DNA from: Siphonodentalium dalli
Taxonomy: Eukaryota > Mollusca > Scaphopoda > Gadilida > Siphonodentaliidae
DNA length: 64,000 bases
Direction: 5' to 3'
Assembly (NCBI GenBank): GCA_032622095.1
Contig: CP136067.1
Span: 133,989,990-134,053,989, forward strand
Both the position numbers and the translations under genes were made by a program. Positions within the stretch are counted from its first letter, which is position 1; each line of letters begins with the position of its first letter. The notes under the pieces are model-generated. The model was not told the origin of the DNA and did not search any database. It was given only the letters and a program-made list of their open reading frames with translations. Below are positions 32,139 through 43,604 of this stretch, in pieces.

Positions 32139-34860
32139 ATGGAGAAAATTTCACGAAAGCGACACGAGTGCGACAGATGCGACAAATCTTTTTCGCAAAG
32201 GTGTAAATTGACTGTTCACAAACAAGTGATCCATGAAGGAGGGTCGAAACTAATAATAATAAGCATGTGTTAAAATGGAAACAAATGACCGACAAACGCC
32301 CCCAATACAACCGATTTCAACCGTCCGGAAACGTAAAAGAAAGAAACGAATTGTTCTGTCCAACATTAAAAAAGCGACATATACCAGGACTCTGTTAAAA
32401 CCGACAGCATCAACATTCTCGCCATTCAAATCACCGCTAACAAAAAGGATCAAGTCACAGTTCAAAAGCCCTTTTAAATAACCACGAACCAAATCTTTTC
32501 GATCGTCATACAAAAGCCCTGCACAATTTCGTCCTTCCGTAATACATGAATCGTCAACACCGTCTCGTGCTGCTAAACAACAAAAACAGTCGTCGCGTCG
32601 ACATCTAAATTATGCTACGCAAGTTGTGTCACACGCATTTGTGCCAGACTCACATATCCAACTAACTAACACGCCTATATATACGGTTGAACCAAACACG
32701 CCCGATTTTGCAGTTGCGCCTGATTCTGAAGAAGTGATAAGTGGGCCAACTTTAGAATGTATACAGGAAACGTTGGTGAAGCTGGACGCTTCAGGACAAT
32801 TGGATACATTCCAATCATTCCTAGACCTTGTGCAGGAAGACAAATTTCCTTTGGACAATGTTGCCGGATTCGTCATCTCCGGTTTAAACCTCCGAGTTTA
32901 AACCTGCATTGGCGGTCCAGCCAAACCGGGTCTAAGGGGGCGTTTTTGTTGCCAGTTGCCAGCTAATTGACAACTCGATTCGGTGATATGAGAATGCAAT
33001 CAAACTACCATCTTACCAATCGGACCAAAAGATAGGCCGATATAATGGTTACTGACAAGTCTCTCTCTCTCTCTCTCTCTGACTATTAATCCGATCTCAT
33101 TCTGTGTTTAAATCAGTTTAACAAAGGGCATGTCTCTCAACACGAGTTTCACGCTCTGTTCATAACTTTGTTTGTGATAAGATTTCTGCAAGATGCTTCA
33201 CCCGCAAAGACAAAATTTGGTGTATTTACATGTGTATCTGTATATATTAAAGGGTATAGGAGCTGTCTATCTGTATGTCCGTTCGCAACTGTTCTCCAAT
33301 ACCCCTGGACCGATTTCAATTAAATTAGGGGTGTGGTGATTCGTGTGGTATAACGGCGTTAGATTAAAAAAAATTTGATTTAAAAATAAGAAAAATATAA
33401 TTGAGTAAGGAGTTGAATCTAAAGAGAAACAAAATTTAAAATTTAAATTGACATTTGTTTGTTTTAAATTTTTTTTTTAATTAAAATGTTCAAATGATCA
33501 AAATGTGCGCAAAGCCCCTCTGGAGCTGAATAAAATCTCCATAATCGAGTCAATCCTGGACCAAGAGGCCAGTCAAGTAAAGGCAATTTGCTTATGAGTG
33601 CACACCATAAGCGGCATCTGAACTGTTGGAAGTGGGCAACCATGCAAAGGGACAGATTTTAACAAAGAAATATATTACATGCGTTGATTTTTTTTGTCAA
33701 TGTCATAAATTTCCAGTCATGCAGAAAATCAAAAAGTTTCCCAGGTTTTGGACTGGTAGAATATTATGGGAATTTATGAGCTTAGCCAGAGTAGAAATTT
33801 GTGGCATGATCTACATGACAATAAGTTATCAAATTTGACTTATATAGCAATATAAGTTTAGGATTGCATGTGTATAGCATATCTGGTCATGCAGTAGCAT
33901 CGTTTTGGTGTCAAAATTAAAACGTTGAACCCTTCAAATGAATCCGTAGACAACACCAGTATTTGTGACTGCCACGAGCCAAACAAAAAAACCACAAAAT
34001 AGTTGTTAAAATCATATTTTTAGGAACATGTCCATATCTGAGCAAAGCTCGCGTACGAATGAATCAACTCTGACATGATAACACGAGTCGACAGTCGCCA
34101 CTTTGACACGCCCTCACTCGAGATTATTTACAGCTCCACCATTTGACTGATTGATTGACAATTCTAAACCGCGATGAAGAAAAGACGGATTCGTCATCTC
34201 AAGTTTAGCCTCGATAAAGCTGATTTAGCTGGACCGCCGAATTAGATGGTTTAGTTGCCGGTTTAAGCTTATAAAACGCAAACACAATATTGAAATTGAC
34301 AACAAATTATCCCCATACGCTTTATATGTGTGACTGCTTCTCACTTATAAATTTCCAATCAAAATATGACCGCTGTCGTAATTATTGATTTTCGCAATCA
34401 ATAAAACGAGGCGGTTCGCATTAGGAAAGTACGTTAAATTATCTCGACGATACAGAGACACTACTGTTAAACCTCTGGTCTGGCTGAACCAGGTTTAAAC
34501 CAGAGATGACGAATGCGTCACTTAGACCTGCGGTATCAGGTTTAAACCACGGAGTTTGCTGACTCACGGCGGTTTAAACCTAGAGGTTTACGTAGACCAG
34601 GTTTAAACCTGAGATGACGAATCCGGCCTGTGTGTCTTAATGTGTTCATGGACACGGTCCGGTGGTTCAAACAAGATGATACACGAGGCATGAGATACTC
34701 AGACCTGACTTTGAAGTTCTTCTGGTTAGGCAGGAAATTATTCGGTGGCCGTTTCATTCGCTTCATGTCAGGTCTGAAAAACGAAACGGATTTCCTTAAC
34801 GAAAAGTCATGTTTGTCACCCGCGGCATCGAAGATCAATTGCAGACATAATGACAACAGT
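32139..34860 (+). pseudogene. Broken mobile-element gene: C2H2 finger, basic linker and a conserved C-terminal domain
   Basis: The frame starts at ATG 32139 directly after a TTTAACTTGCAG acceptor-like sequence, so an upstream exon is possible. It encodes one finger, CDRCDKSFSQRCKLTVHKQV then IH, and ends in a stop at 32271-32273. A second frame opens at 32275 (METNDRQTPPIQPISTV) and is rich in Ser/Pro/Lys/Arg (SPFKSPLTKRIKSQFKSPFK). It has one in-frame TAA at 32479-32481 and continues to ECIQETLVKLDASGQLDTF and FPLDNVA at about 32865. There a 1.76-kb element is inserted. The text resumes at 34630 with MDTVRWFKQDDTRGMRYSDL and LGRKLFGGRFIRFMSGLKNE, a block I associate with multi-copy zinc-finger mobile-element proteins in invertebrate genomes. 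Its biochemical function is unknown to me. A frameshift, a stop and the insertion make this copy inactive. The C-terminal end runs into the right inverted arm. Confidence 0.7.
32864..34626. mobile_element. 1.76-kb element with CCGGATTCGTCATCTC ends and GGTTTAAACC palindromes
   Basis: The ends CCGGATTCGTCATCTC and GAGATGACGAATCCGG are a perfect 16-bp inverted repeat. Inside both ends the palindrome GGTTTAAACC occurs five times exactly (32881, 34492, 34539, 34571 and 34600), plus degenerate copies. No transposase is visible; the interior is AT-rich with a (CT)n tract at 33061. It splits the mobile-element gene described above, which proves insertion. I could not define a target duplication. A shorter related unit, about 34197-34514, with GGATTCGTCATCTCAAG and GAGATGACGAAT ends, lies inside it. 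Confidence 0.75.
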
Positions 34861-35699
34861 CTATATGCAAATATTTACGTACGTGCAATACAGGTCTCTG
34901 TTATACACGACCGTATTTTTATGTGCACACGTTCGTATATTGAAAACATATTCCCCAGTGTAACATGGCATGTATAATTGGACCCCGTGTGTTCAAATGA
35001 GGTCGAAAATTGCGATATTTAGTGGCGAGGATGGCCTCTCCAATTCTACACAGTCTCAACAATTATGCCGATCAACAATAAATGTGAAATGATTTGTCCT
35101 GGTTTTCGCGTAAACAGCAAAATGACGAGCGGGGAATGGTTGCAAATGGTTCGTTAGCCCACACATCACACATAACATCATGGGTAAACCTATACCAGTC
35201 GGTTTTGTGGTAGAAATATGCCAAAATGTGATAAGTTTTCTTCGCCGGGAAGAAAAAAACAATAAAAAATTCCGATGACAACGCCGAGATATTTTAATCG
35301 GGGACACATGCGGCGTGGAAACCTATGTGTAGTCGAGGTGAAGAAATCAATCTATACATGCACAACAGGATGATCCAATTATGTCCATTATTTGGATGTG
35401 CATGTATAGATTACCAGCCGTGTTTATCAAGTGTATTTTCATATCAAGCCGGTAATTCAATAGTTCGTTTATTTATCAAGCTATCGTTTCCGTCGCTCCA
35501 AATTACGTAGACACAAATATTGAGGTTCGAGTGAGCCATGTCCGTTTAGTGTAAGAAGTGAATATATAATGATCAATGTATGCTATATTGTTTGATGTTG
35601 TTATGATGTATTTCTGGTGAGAGAGGGAGGAAGTAAGCACGCGCACTTTCGATCGACGATGACTGGCCGTATACTGTACACTGTCACATACAATATGCT

Positions 35700-36040
35700 G
35701 GGAACCGCAGGCAGCCTATGATCGTGAAAATAAGCATATAACAGTCGTATGTCCATGAGTGAAATAAGCTCATATTGGCATTATTTAACCTAAGTATACG
35801 TTCTATATGGATGTAAACGCGTTTTTAAAACAGACCGATATGGGAACATACGAAATACGCCCATATTGGCATTATTTAATCTTCCTTTTTCATGAACACG
35901 ACTTACCATATGCACACGCTTTATACGTTGTTTTCACTGCGACCCGCGCCATTCAGCGGAATAACGGGGACACGATCACCATGGACTTATTTCATAATCA
36001 AATCCGTCCAATATGAACCTATGTGAATAAATACGTCTGA
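35700..36040 (-). repeat. Dispersed AATAAGC/CATAT repeat, reverse copy
   Basis: It shows repeated ATAAGCTCATATTGGCATTATT words, then TTTTCACTGCGACCCGCGCC-type text that mirrors GGCGCGGGCCACAGTGAAAA of the 24011 and 38570 copies. The open frame at 35807-36016 is incidental. Confidence 0.6.
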
Positions 36041-36113
36041 TATGTTGGTGCAGGAGGTGTCTGGCGTATTAAACTTCGATAATTAATTTAGTAGTGTATG
36101 CTACGCCATGTAA

Positions 36114-36788
36114 GTGCCACCGCACACGCTGCGATTAAAAGCGTAAGTTGGGAAAATCGCAGGAGGAAGCATTCAATGCGCATGCCCACGACAATATCGT
36201 AGCCAAATCGTAGCAATCAAGCACTGTTTGATTTTACCAGGAAAATCGTGGCGTGACCTTGGCAACGCGCGCGATCGTAGCTGTCACATGACCTCTGTCG
36301 CACTTGTCATGTTGTAAATACCACGAAAAGAAAACATTCAAAAATGGCGCAAAGTTTACAAACTTCTTGCACTTACATAAACGAGGCCACATTGGTGGAG
36401 ATGTGGCACGGCAGGCAGTGCAGGCCTATACCACACATCAGACAAGGAGTAGAGGGCTGCCGCAATTGTTGAAATTCAATTGGGGCAGCTGAGCCTGTTG
36501 AGTTGACAGGTACAAAAATGTCAAAATAAAGAATATACCGTATTCAATTTCACTTGAACTTTCAACATCAATTTGTTAGTTTAGAAAATTGAGATACATG
36601 CCATGCATATGTATTTAGTTGCATAATGCGGAGAATGTGGTCTAACGTTTTGCTATCATGTGATCGATCACGTGGATAAAATCGTAGCTGCAAACATCGC
36701 AGCACCGTAGCGTCTGCGGGCAAGCTACGATTTATCCACCTACGATTTTCCCCACTTACGATTTTAATCGTAGCGTCTGCGGTGGCAC
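36114..36788. mobile_element. Harbinger-type MITE, 675 bp, TAA target duplication
   Basis: It starts GTGCCACCGCACACGCTGCG and ends with the mirror CGTCTGCGGTGGCAC. The inverted similarity extends about 50 bp with a few substitutions. It is flanked by TAA at 36111-36113 and 36789-36791, the 3-bp target duplication typical of PIF/Harbinger. The interior contains many AATCGTAG/CTACGATT words near both ends. There is no coding capacity. The transposase relic at 11.8-12.8 kb belongs to the same superfamily, but a direct relationship is not shown. Confidence 0.85.
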
Positions 36789-36832
36789 TAAATATTGTAA
36801 GAATCTGATTAAATGCCAGCAATTAGGTGCCT

Positions 36833-37401
36833 CACTGTTCACACTGGTGGTAGCCATTTTAGCCATTGGCAAATTAGATTTTAAATGGCGAAAAAAAATG
36901 ACCAAAGGGCAAAATAGTTTTTTTTACAAAACCGATGTCTTTCCAACTTGCCGCGATTAAGAATGTCTAAATGCGTAGTAACCAGTGTATACTTACTGAT
37001 TTCCCGCGAATGGAACACATAAGCACCAGATACGCATAGGTATAGACAAAACTATGCATAAACTCTCGAATTAATAAAACTACCGAGCATGTTCAGCTAC
37101 CGTATTGTCTATATTTGTTATATATTTTAATACACCGCAATTTTATTTTTGCGGTGGTCAATACAAACTTTCATTGTATATGGAATGTAGAATCATTTTG
37201 TTGGATGTTATTTTTATTTACATGTACTATTATTGCTCATATTACAATGTCATTGTTTTCTTTTGTCAATAAAATGAAATATCCGTTCGATTTATCTCAA
37301 AATATGTTCCCAAGGAAGCGGATAAAGTAAATTCAAAGTGGCTAAATTTGCATTTGGCTAAAACAATGGCTAGAGGAATTTCTGGGCCAGTGGGGACACT
37401 G
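36833..37401. mobile_element. Decayed hAT-like element
   Basis: CACTGTTCACACTGG with TAGCCATTTTAGCCATTGGC at the left mirrors AATGGCTAG...CCAGTGGGGACACTG at the right. TTTGGCTAA words near both ends resemble those of the better preserved hAT element at 49444. The flanking octamers do not match, so the termini have decayed. An open frame at 37115-37330 has no protein features. Confidence 0.5.
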
Positions 37402-38097
37402 TTGGCTCGACATAGATAATAGCAATTACCAATGGGTGTTGTAAATTAAGCGTTATTGTCATAATATCCTGAGTCAAAAACAGCAATCAAAGAAATGCAA
37501 ACAATGCAGAAATTAAGTAAAATTCTATGAAACACACATTTTGTATTACGAAACTAGTAAATAACAACGGAACGCTCATAGTACATGAGATATGTTTTAT
37601 AGTATATGATCCAGTATGAATGAATCAAACTTGTGTCGGGAGAGCTGGCATGTTACTAGCATGATGTTAGATACAGATCACGACAATATATAAACCTTTC
37701 GAATCGATTGTGGGTTTGGAGATAATAGTGGTTAGCATCAGGATATTTTGTTGGTAGCATGCAGTTATGCGTGCGTGGACGGTTTCATGTTGGTATTCAC
37801 ATCATTCGGAAGGAAGATAATTTTCATTGTCGCTTGTTGTATCAAGTAGCCGTTTTGACCGATTTCGTGTTAGATCTATGGGTATCTCTTTGGAGAACTT
37901 TCTATTCGTTCTGGTAGCAAATCGAGCTATACAATTGTATCTTACCATACAAAGTAGTGAACCTCCAGCCCTTACAGGGGTAGAGCTGACCTTCAAAATT
38001 GTTGAATGTAACCCCATGGAATTTCGCGCTTCTGCCCATCTGAACTGGTTAATCCTTTCGTGACTGGAGCTTCCTGAAATTTTGCTAAAACCATGTA
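37402..38097. other. No feature recognised
   Basis: Open frames on both strands at 37802-38101 overlap each other and lack motifs. No repeat was identified. Confidence 0.4.
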
Positions 38098-38172
38098 GCA
38101 ATGCAATCTCTTATATATTATGCCAGTCACCATAGGGAGACTCGCATAAATAATGTAATGCATTGGCCCAAC
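38098..38172. repeat. Solo copy of the foldback's inner palindrome
   Basis: GCAATGCAATCTCTTATATA...GGAGACTCGCATAAATAATG then TAATGCATTGGCCCAACAA matches the inner palindrome and adjoining text of the 24814-25322 foldback with moderate divergence. This shows that the unit is dispersed independently. The following open frame to 38469 has no recognised domain. Confidence 0.7.
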
Positions 38173-38569
38173 AATATGGTGAACAGGTTAAAGGTTTCAG
38201 ATATCCAGTTACAAACAACACAAATACTGTTTGCTGACCCACCTCCAGAAAAGAAGTGGCTCGTTTGGGCATTGTTTCTTTTAAATAACAAAAATGAAAT
38301 TCTGGCAAAAAATTTAATTAAATTTGACGATGACGTGTGTGTTCTCAAATGTGAACCACACACCATATGTCGAAATATTCTATTGATGATTGTCAACGGC
38401 AACACCAGCGGAAACCATCGGGATCATGACCAAAATTGTGTTATTGACCATAGTGTTAAATCGCCATAAACGAAAGTAATAATGACATACAAGATGGCAT
38501 ATTTTCACCTAATTTTGATGTTGGAATATTCCAACATATACTCGCGCATATACGCTCATAATCGACCTA

Positions 38570-38940
38570 TAATGTGAAATATGTACACAATGTGATTATT
38601 TTATTCTGAAATAAGCAGATAACGGAGTCATATCCGTTATTTCATTGTATGGCGCGGGCCACAATGAAAAAAATGTTAAAGAGCGTACACCTGAAAGTCG
38701 GGAGTTGGTTTATTTGTGTCATTGTCCGCACATAATATGCTTCGAATCTCCTCATTGTTTGTCGATAATGTGATTAAAACGTTCTCATTTTCAGAACATT
38801 ATAGACTCAAAATGAGGCGATATTATCGACTCAAATGAGGCTATTCTAAGCAGATTATATACCTAATATAAGTTATATTATAAATAGATAATGTGCGGAT
38901 TTTCGGGAGAACAGGCTGAATATTCACTAGCGATGTCTGG
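38570..38940 (+). repeat. Dispersed ~300-bp repeat (GGCGCGGGCCACAATGAAAA copy)
   Basis: Closely related to 24011-24300 over its whole length, including GAAATAAGCAGATAACGGAG, TATGGCGCGGGCCACAATGA, TTGTGTCATTGTCCGC and GGGAGAACAGGCTG. The region 39100-39620 that follows holds nothing I recognise. Confidence 0.65.
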
Positions 38941-39629
38941 TTTTGAAATTTCATTTCGGGTTTGGTATGGTATTTGTAGAACAACCAGGTTTTGGTTTCG
39001 GTTAAGATGTTATTCAATACACCAATTACTATATTTATAGAGCAGATGGCATACTATTTGACATAATATTTGCAGCCATTTTACATTGATTTCCATATTC
39101 AATGGCAATATGTGCCATTATCGCTCATATGAAACCCATATGTTCTAAATTGAAACTGCTACTAGTAATGATGGCAAATAGCAGCGGACAAAAGCGCGTA
39201 TAAACCACAAGTCTTGTAAAAGCGATATTCAGCAACCAGCGGTGTCGGTTAATTGAAACCGAATGAACACGTTTTATACAATATATCGGTTGCAGTTTGG
39301 TTTTGAAAGAAAACCGAAAGAAAAACGAGAAACTATAAAACCACACTTCACTAATATTTACCCACCACCTGTAGATCGAACCAACTTACAGCAATTTGCA
39401 AATTGATGCATTCACTGTGGGCCGTGGCTACGTCCTCCATTTTCATCATATTGGCTTTTTATACTGGGCATTTACCTGTATAGTATTAGAGAAACAACAC
39501 AACTCCTTTGGGTGTAATGTTTTATATCTTCACTAAACACTTATATCATCGTTGGACGACCCAATAAGTTAGAATTAAGCTATTTTGTTTTGCATACGTG
39601 TGTATGTGTTAAGAAAAGCTATGGTGATC

Positions 39630-40090
39630 CAGCAGTTAGTCACATTTGACCCAATATTTAGTCACATTTGATATCCAGTTATGACCCAATGTATTTAATC
39701 ATACTCAATTTTAGCTAAAGGCTACTAAATATTTAGTTAATTTTATTACCCAATTACATTGGGTTATTTATGGAACCCAATGATTGGTAGTATATTGGGT
39801 TAAAATCTGAATATTGGATTAAGAGTTAACTAATTTTGACACAATTTATTGGGTTATAATTAACTAAAATTGTGTAGGAGGAAAACGAGATAACCCTTTT
39901 GGTTGGTATATATTTAGTTAACCAATGTTTAGTCAGGGTAGTTTGACCCAATAGTATAGTTAAGAATTGACTAATAATTATCAGGTCAAGATTTAGTTAC
40001 CAATTGTTTAGTCGGAGGAGTTTGACCCAATATTTTAGTTAAAAGGTGACAACAATTTTACCAACAATAACTAAACTTTATTTAGATTGC
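39630..40090. repeat. Region dense in TTTAGTTA and ACCCAAT/ATTGGGTTA words
   Basis: Over about 450 bp the words TTGACCCAAT, ATTGGGTT, TAGTTAAC and ATTTAGTTA recur every 10-40 bp in both orientations. They form many potential short hairpins rather than a fixed-period tandem array. It may be a degenerate satellite or an inverted-repeat element. It is not a (TTAGGG)n telomeric tract. Confidence 0.6.
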
Positions 40091-40297
40091 AGGGCTCGCG
40101 GGTGAAATATTTTTCAGAAAGACGGAATAAAATAAGTATTTGATCGAAGAGGGAAGTCGCCGCCTCCATCATTTAATAACAGTTTACCGGAAGATTTATG
40201 TTCACTTCCGTTAATAATATGCCTGAGAATGTGTTTTGATACGTTTTAATGACATCTGATATGCGGTGCGCCCATTTGTGCATATTCACCTCTTACA

Positions 40298-40440
40298 GTC
40301 ACATGGAAGTTTGAGCTCCGCAACAAACCTAATAATATTCGCTTTTGAATGCTTCTGTGTAACGAAATCCGTTGACAAACGAACCACCAATATACGGACA
40401 ATGGAAGACGCATTGAAGCCATAACAATATGACGTCGAAC
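40298..40440. repeat. Diverged dispersed repeat (pair with 30640-30790)
   Basis: It shares CACATGG..GTTTGAGCTCC, TAATATTCGCTTTTGAA and AAGACGCATTGAAG with the 30.6-kb copy. Three overlapping minus-strand open frames here (40246-40514) have no domain. Confidence 0.5.
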
Positions 40441-40750
40441 ACACACATAGGACATCCAGCAATCCATGCACCATTAAGTTCATTGAAATTCTGGAAGAGG
40501 AAACGGAATGGCACGTGTCTGTCCGGATAAGATATAATTGTATTATGTTAGCATGAAGCTATCAACTAATATAACATTACGCACTGCTTTATCTTCGTTC
40601 TGACCACCAAAAGTGTAAACGTTTCAGAGCGACATCAGCTCTATATTTTCTGTCCATGGTCTGCAGGTGAAATGTTTACGGAACAACTGATTTAAAAAAC
40701 GAATCGGCTCAAACGAAACGATCTCAAATTTAACGAACAATGTAAGAAAC

Positions 40751-40767
40751 CCCCCCCCCCCCCCCCC
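40751..40767 (+). repeat. Poly-C run
   Basis: C17, directly before the start of the ~700-bp tandem duplication. Confidence 0.95.
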
Positions 40768-40777
40768 ACACATATAT

Positions 40778-42180
40778 ATATCGACGAATTTGTTCGGAAA
40801 TCTTCCGCCTATGGTTGTTTTTGGGATATCTCATACCAAATAATATGCACATAAGTTTTGGGTTCGAGCGATACTTGTCCGTTTAAATCAGGGCGATTTA
40901 ATCTTAACAAACAAAGGACAATCATTACGCACATGTGAGTCTATTCATATATATAACACATGCATGTATATACATTTTGTAAAAACATGACGTTGGACGA
41001 TGAGAACATTTACTATGAGTAAGAATATTCTGTATTTCCGTCAAATTCCCCAAACGGAGTGTGCCGCATCACTGTCATTTGGTCAACGCCGGGTCACCAC
41101 CCTACTAGTGTATACATAATAACTGATAATACATATAGGCCTTAAAGACACGGTTGGCCTTGGCGGTGGGTATCCTGTGAAAATATCTCCACCCGTCAAA
41201 AACCGCCACAAACAGAAAGAACATCAACATTTAGATAGACTTTGTCCGTATACAAATAAGAAATATCGCATAAACAGTATGTTATGGTCATTTGTTTGAC
41301 CATTGTTATGTAAACAAAAGCATAAAAAGTTACTTTTCTGGTGTTTGTTTATATTATGATGGTAAACATAAAGAGCGTTCTTTGTTGGTGAATACCTGAT
41401 ATGGAACTAATAAAGAGCGTTTATGCCATTTGTGTGTGATTAGCCAGTAGATTTGTGCTGTCTTCTGTAACACAATCAATATATCGACGAATTTGTTCGG
41501 AAATCTTCCGCCTATGGTTGTTTTTGGGATATCTCATACCAAATAATATGCACATAAGTTTTGGGTTCGAGCGATACTTGTCCGTTTAAATCAGGGCGAT
41601 TTAATCTTAACAAACAAAGGACAATCATTACGCACATGTGAGTCTATTCATATATATAACACATGCATGTATATACATTTTGTAAAAAACATGACGTTGG
41701 ACGATGAGAACATTTACTATGAGTAAGAATATTCTGTATTTCCGTCAAATTCCCCAAACGGAGTGTGCCGCATCACTGTCATTTGGTCAACGCCGGGTCA
41801 CCCTACTAGTGTATACATAATAACTGATAATACATATAGGCCTTAAAGACACGGTTGGCCTTGGCGGTGGGTATCCTGTGAAAATATCTCCACCCGTCAA
41901 AAACCGCCACAAACAGAAAGAACATCAAAATTTAGATAGACTTTGTCCGTATACAAATAAGAAATATCGCATAAACAGTATGTTATGGTCATTTGTTTGA
42001 CCATTGTTATGTAAACAAAAGCATAAAAAGTTACTTTTCTGGTGTTTGTTTATATTATGATGGTAAACATAAAGAGCGTTCTTTGTTGGTGAATACCTGA
42101 TATGGAACTAATAAAGAGCGTTTATGCCATTTGTGTGTGATTAGCCAGTAGATTTGTGCTGTCTTCTGTAACACAATCAG
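40778..42180 (+). repeat. Recent tandem duplication, two ~700-bp units
   Basis: Unit 1 (about 40778-41479) and unit 2 (about 41480-42180) are almost identical. Visible differences are one extra A in an A run, loss of one CAC, and one C to A change. Each unit carries the first two thirds of a TTAA MITE. The MITE is complete only in unit 2, continuing to 42344. Unit 1 ends abruptly inside the MITE at CACAATCA and jumps back to TATATCGACGAATTTG. Confidence 0.9.
41142..41479 (-). mobile_element. TTAA MITE, copy truncated by the tandem duplication
   Basis: It starts TTAA-AGACACGGTTGGCC in reverse orientation and is cut at the duplication junction after CACAATCA, so it lacks its AGGCACG terminus. 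Confidence 0.85.
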
Positions 42181-42344
42181 GCTCTTGCTTAGGTAAAATA
42201 TAGTAGGTCTTTGTGATAACATGCTGTTTACGCGATGGTCATGGTATATATGAACGGAACTGTATGCGTTTTAATGTTTTTCTGTTTACGGTGTTTGGAA
42301 CAAATATGAATATTTTCGACAATTAAGGCCGCACGTGCCTTTAA
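41843..42344 (-). mobile_element. TTAA MITE, full-length reverse copy
   Basis: TTAA 41843-41846 and TTAA 42341-42344 bound a complete ~494-bp element (AGACACGGTTGGCC...GGCCGCACGTGCCT). Internal words CATAAAGAGCG and AATAAAGAGCG are present, as in the other copies. Confidence 0.9.
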
Positions 42345-43604
42345 CTGTAACATATATAAATATCCGATAAAGTGAGACGATATGCACCTCTCCGCATATA
42401 TACATATGCGACGAAAGACTAACGTCATAATTGCATGCTACATTACATTCTGTGTGCATATGATAAACATACTGGGCATACTGAGACCTGTATGAAAAAA
42501 AATAACAAACTAAATGACAACGCCTTATAATCTACTGACCTCCAACGATTGATTTTGATCTTTCCTCTCAGTTATAGCGAAATGCTTACCTTTATTTCTA
42601 AGAACTGCGGTGACGGTCTGAACAAGGTGATTAGCGAGACCAAGCGGACGTTGTGTGGGTATCGTTATTGATATTATATCGCGGGTTATCTCAAAATAGC
42701 CAGTAGCATCCTGTTACCATTTGTATTTTCGACCTTGTGCGCGGAACAGAGATCCGGCCACGTGGAATCAATGGCGCACATCCAAGACGCGATTCTGACT
42801 TTGCTGAAGGCTCCACTATATACGACGTGCGTGTCGGGTCACTGTCGACAACGATATATTAATTGTCGGTGATTGCTAGGAGTTGGGCAGTTCAGGTAAG
42901 CAGATAATTAATTCTATGTTCACAGGTTTATATCCAAGGCTATACTGTAATACACATGCAGTTTACTTAGGCCTATCACACTTCGATGTGGGCTGGTCGA
43001 AAATATAGGAAACTAAGGTAATGTTAGGCTTTTTGAGGGCAGCCATCTGAACATATACAGCGTTCTTTCAACCCCTTTGATCAGTACTGTCCAGCAAATT
43101 AGTGTCAAGAATGTGAGCTTTGGCTGGATCGACAGATATATATTTTTTCATATGGAGTATTAGAAATAAATGGATTGAAATTAGATCTAGTATAACGTTC
43201 GCAGTATACATCAGCATATAGAGAAGAGTGCGATGTGGCATATCAACAGTTTGGATGAGTCTGATATGGAAGAGAGATGTGGAGTGTAAATGATAAGCGA
43301 TTGCTTTGAATTATACACTGTACTGGTTTTGTGTTCTGACCTAGCATTTTTCAATCCGAGCCGACACCACCATCCATTGGATGTGTATGAATATTTATTT
43401 TCACGATAAAATTAGCATTAACGTTAATATTAAAATCAACATTAATATTTATATTTCTCACTCGATTGTGGACGCTACGACGCGCATTATGCACATGTTA
43501 GATGATATGCATAATATGTGGTTTAAGTAGGAGCCATTGGCTTTGTGGTGGAATTATTATTTAAATTATTTTATACGAATAATGTATTTCAATATAGCAG
43601 TCCC
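42345..43604. other. No gene recognised
   Basis: No coding exon, RNA gene or clear repeat is visible. The stretch includes somewhat GC-richer text around 42730-42870 but no open frame of note. Confidence 0.4.

Larger units (their letters stand above)
30950..35422. mobile_element. 4.47-kb DNA transposon with ~590-bp terminal inverted repeats
   Basis: The left arm (30950 to about 31640) and right arm (about 34838 to 35422) are near-identical inverted copies. The left arm carries one extra segment at 31041-31138. The ends read CACGGCTGGTAATC...GATTACCAGCCGTG and are flanked by TTTAT at 30945-30949 and 35423-35427, a candidate 5-bp target duplication. Near each end an internal palindrome (ATCTATACATGCACA against TGTGCATGTATAGAT) adds a terminal hairpin. 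Between the arms lie a C2H2 finger, a basic linker and a conserved mobile-element domain, all broken. Two further elements are nested inside (31947-32108 and about 32864-34626). I could not assign the superfamily by eye. Confidence 0.85.

Noticed and set aside
31165-35307. A pair of matching 83-codon frames (31165 plus, 35056 minus) as paralogous genes
   Set aside because: They are the two inverted arms of the 4.47-kb transposon, so their similarity reflects the repeat and not a gene pair.
38101-38469. 122-codon open frame as a gene
   Set aside because: Its start lies inside the dispersed palindrome copy and no domain is recognisable; overlapping open frames exist on the other strand.
39700-39900. 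Interstitial telomere repeat
   Set aside because: TTGGGTTA words are not tandem TTAGGG and occur in both orientations.
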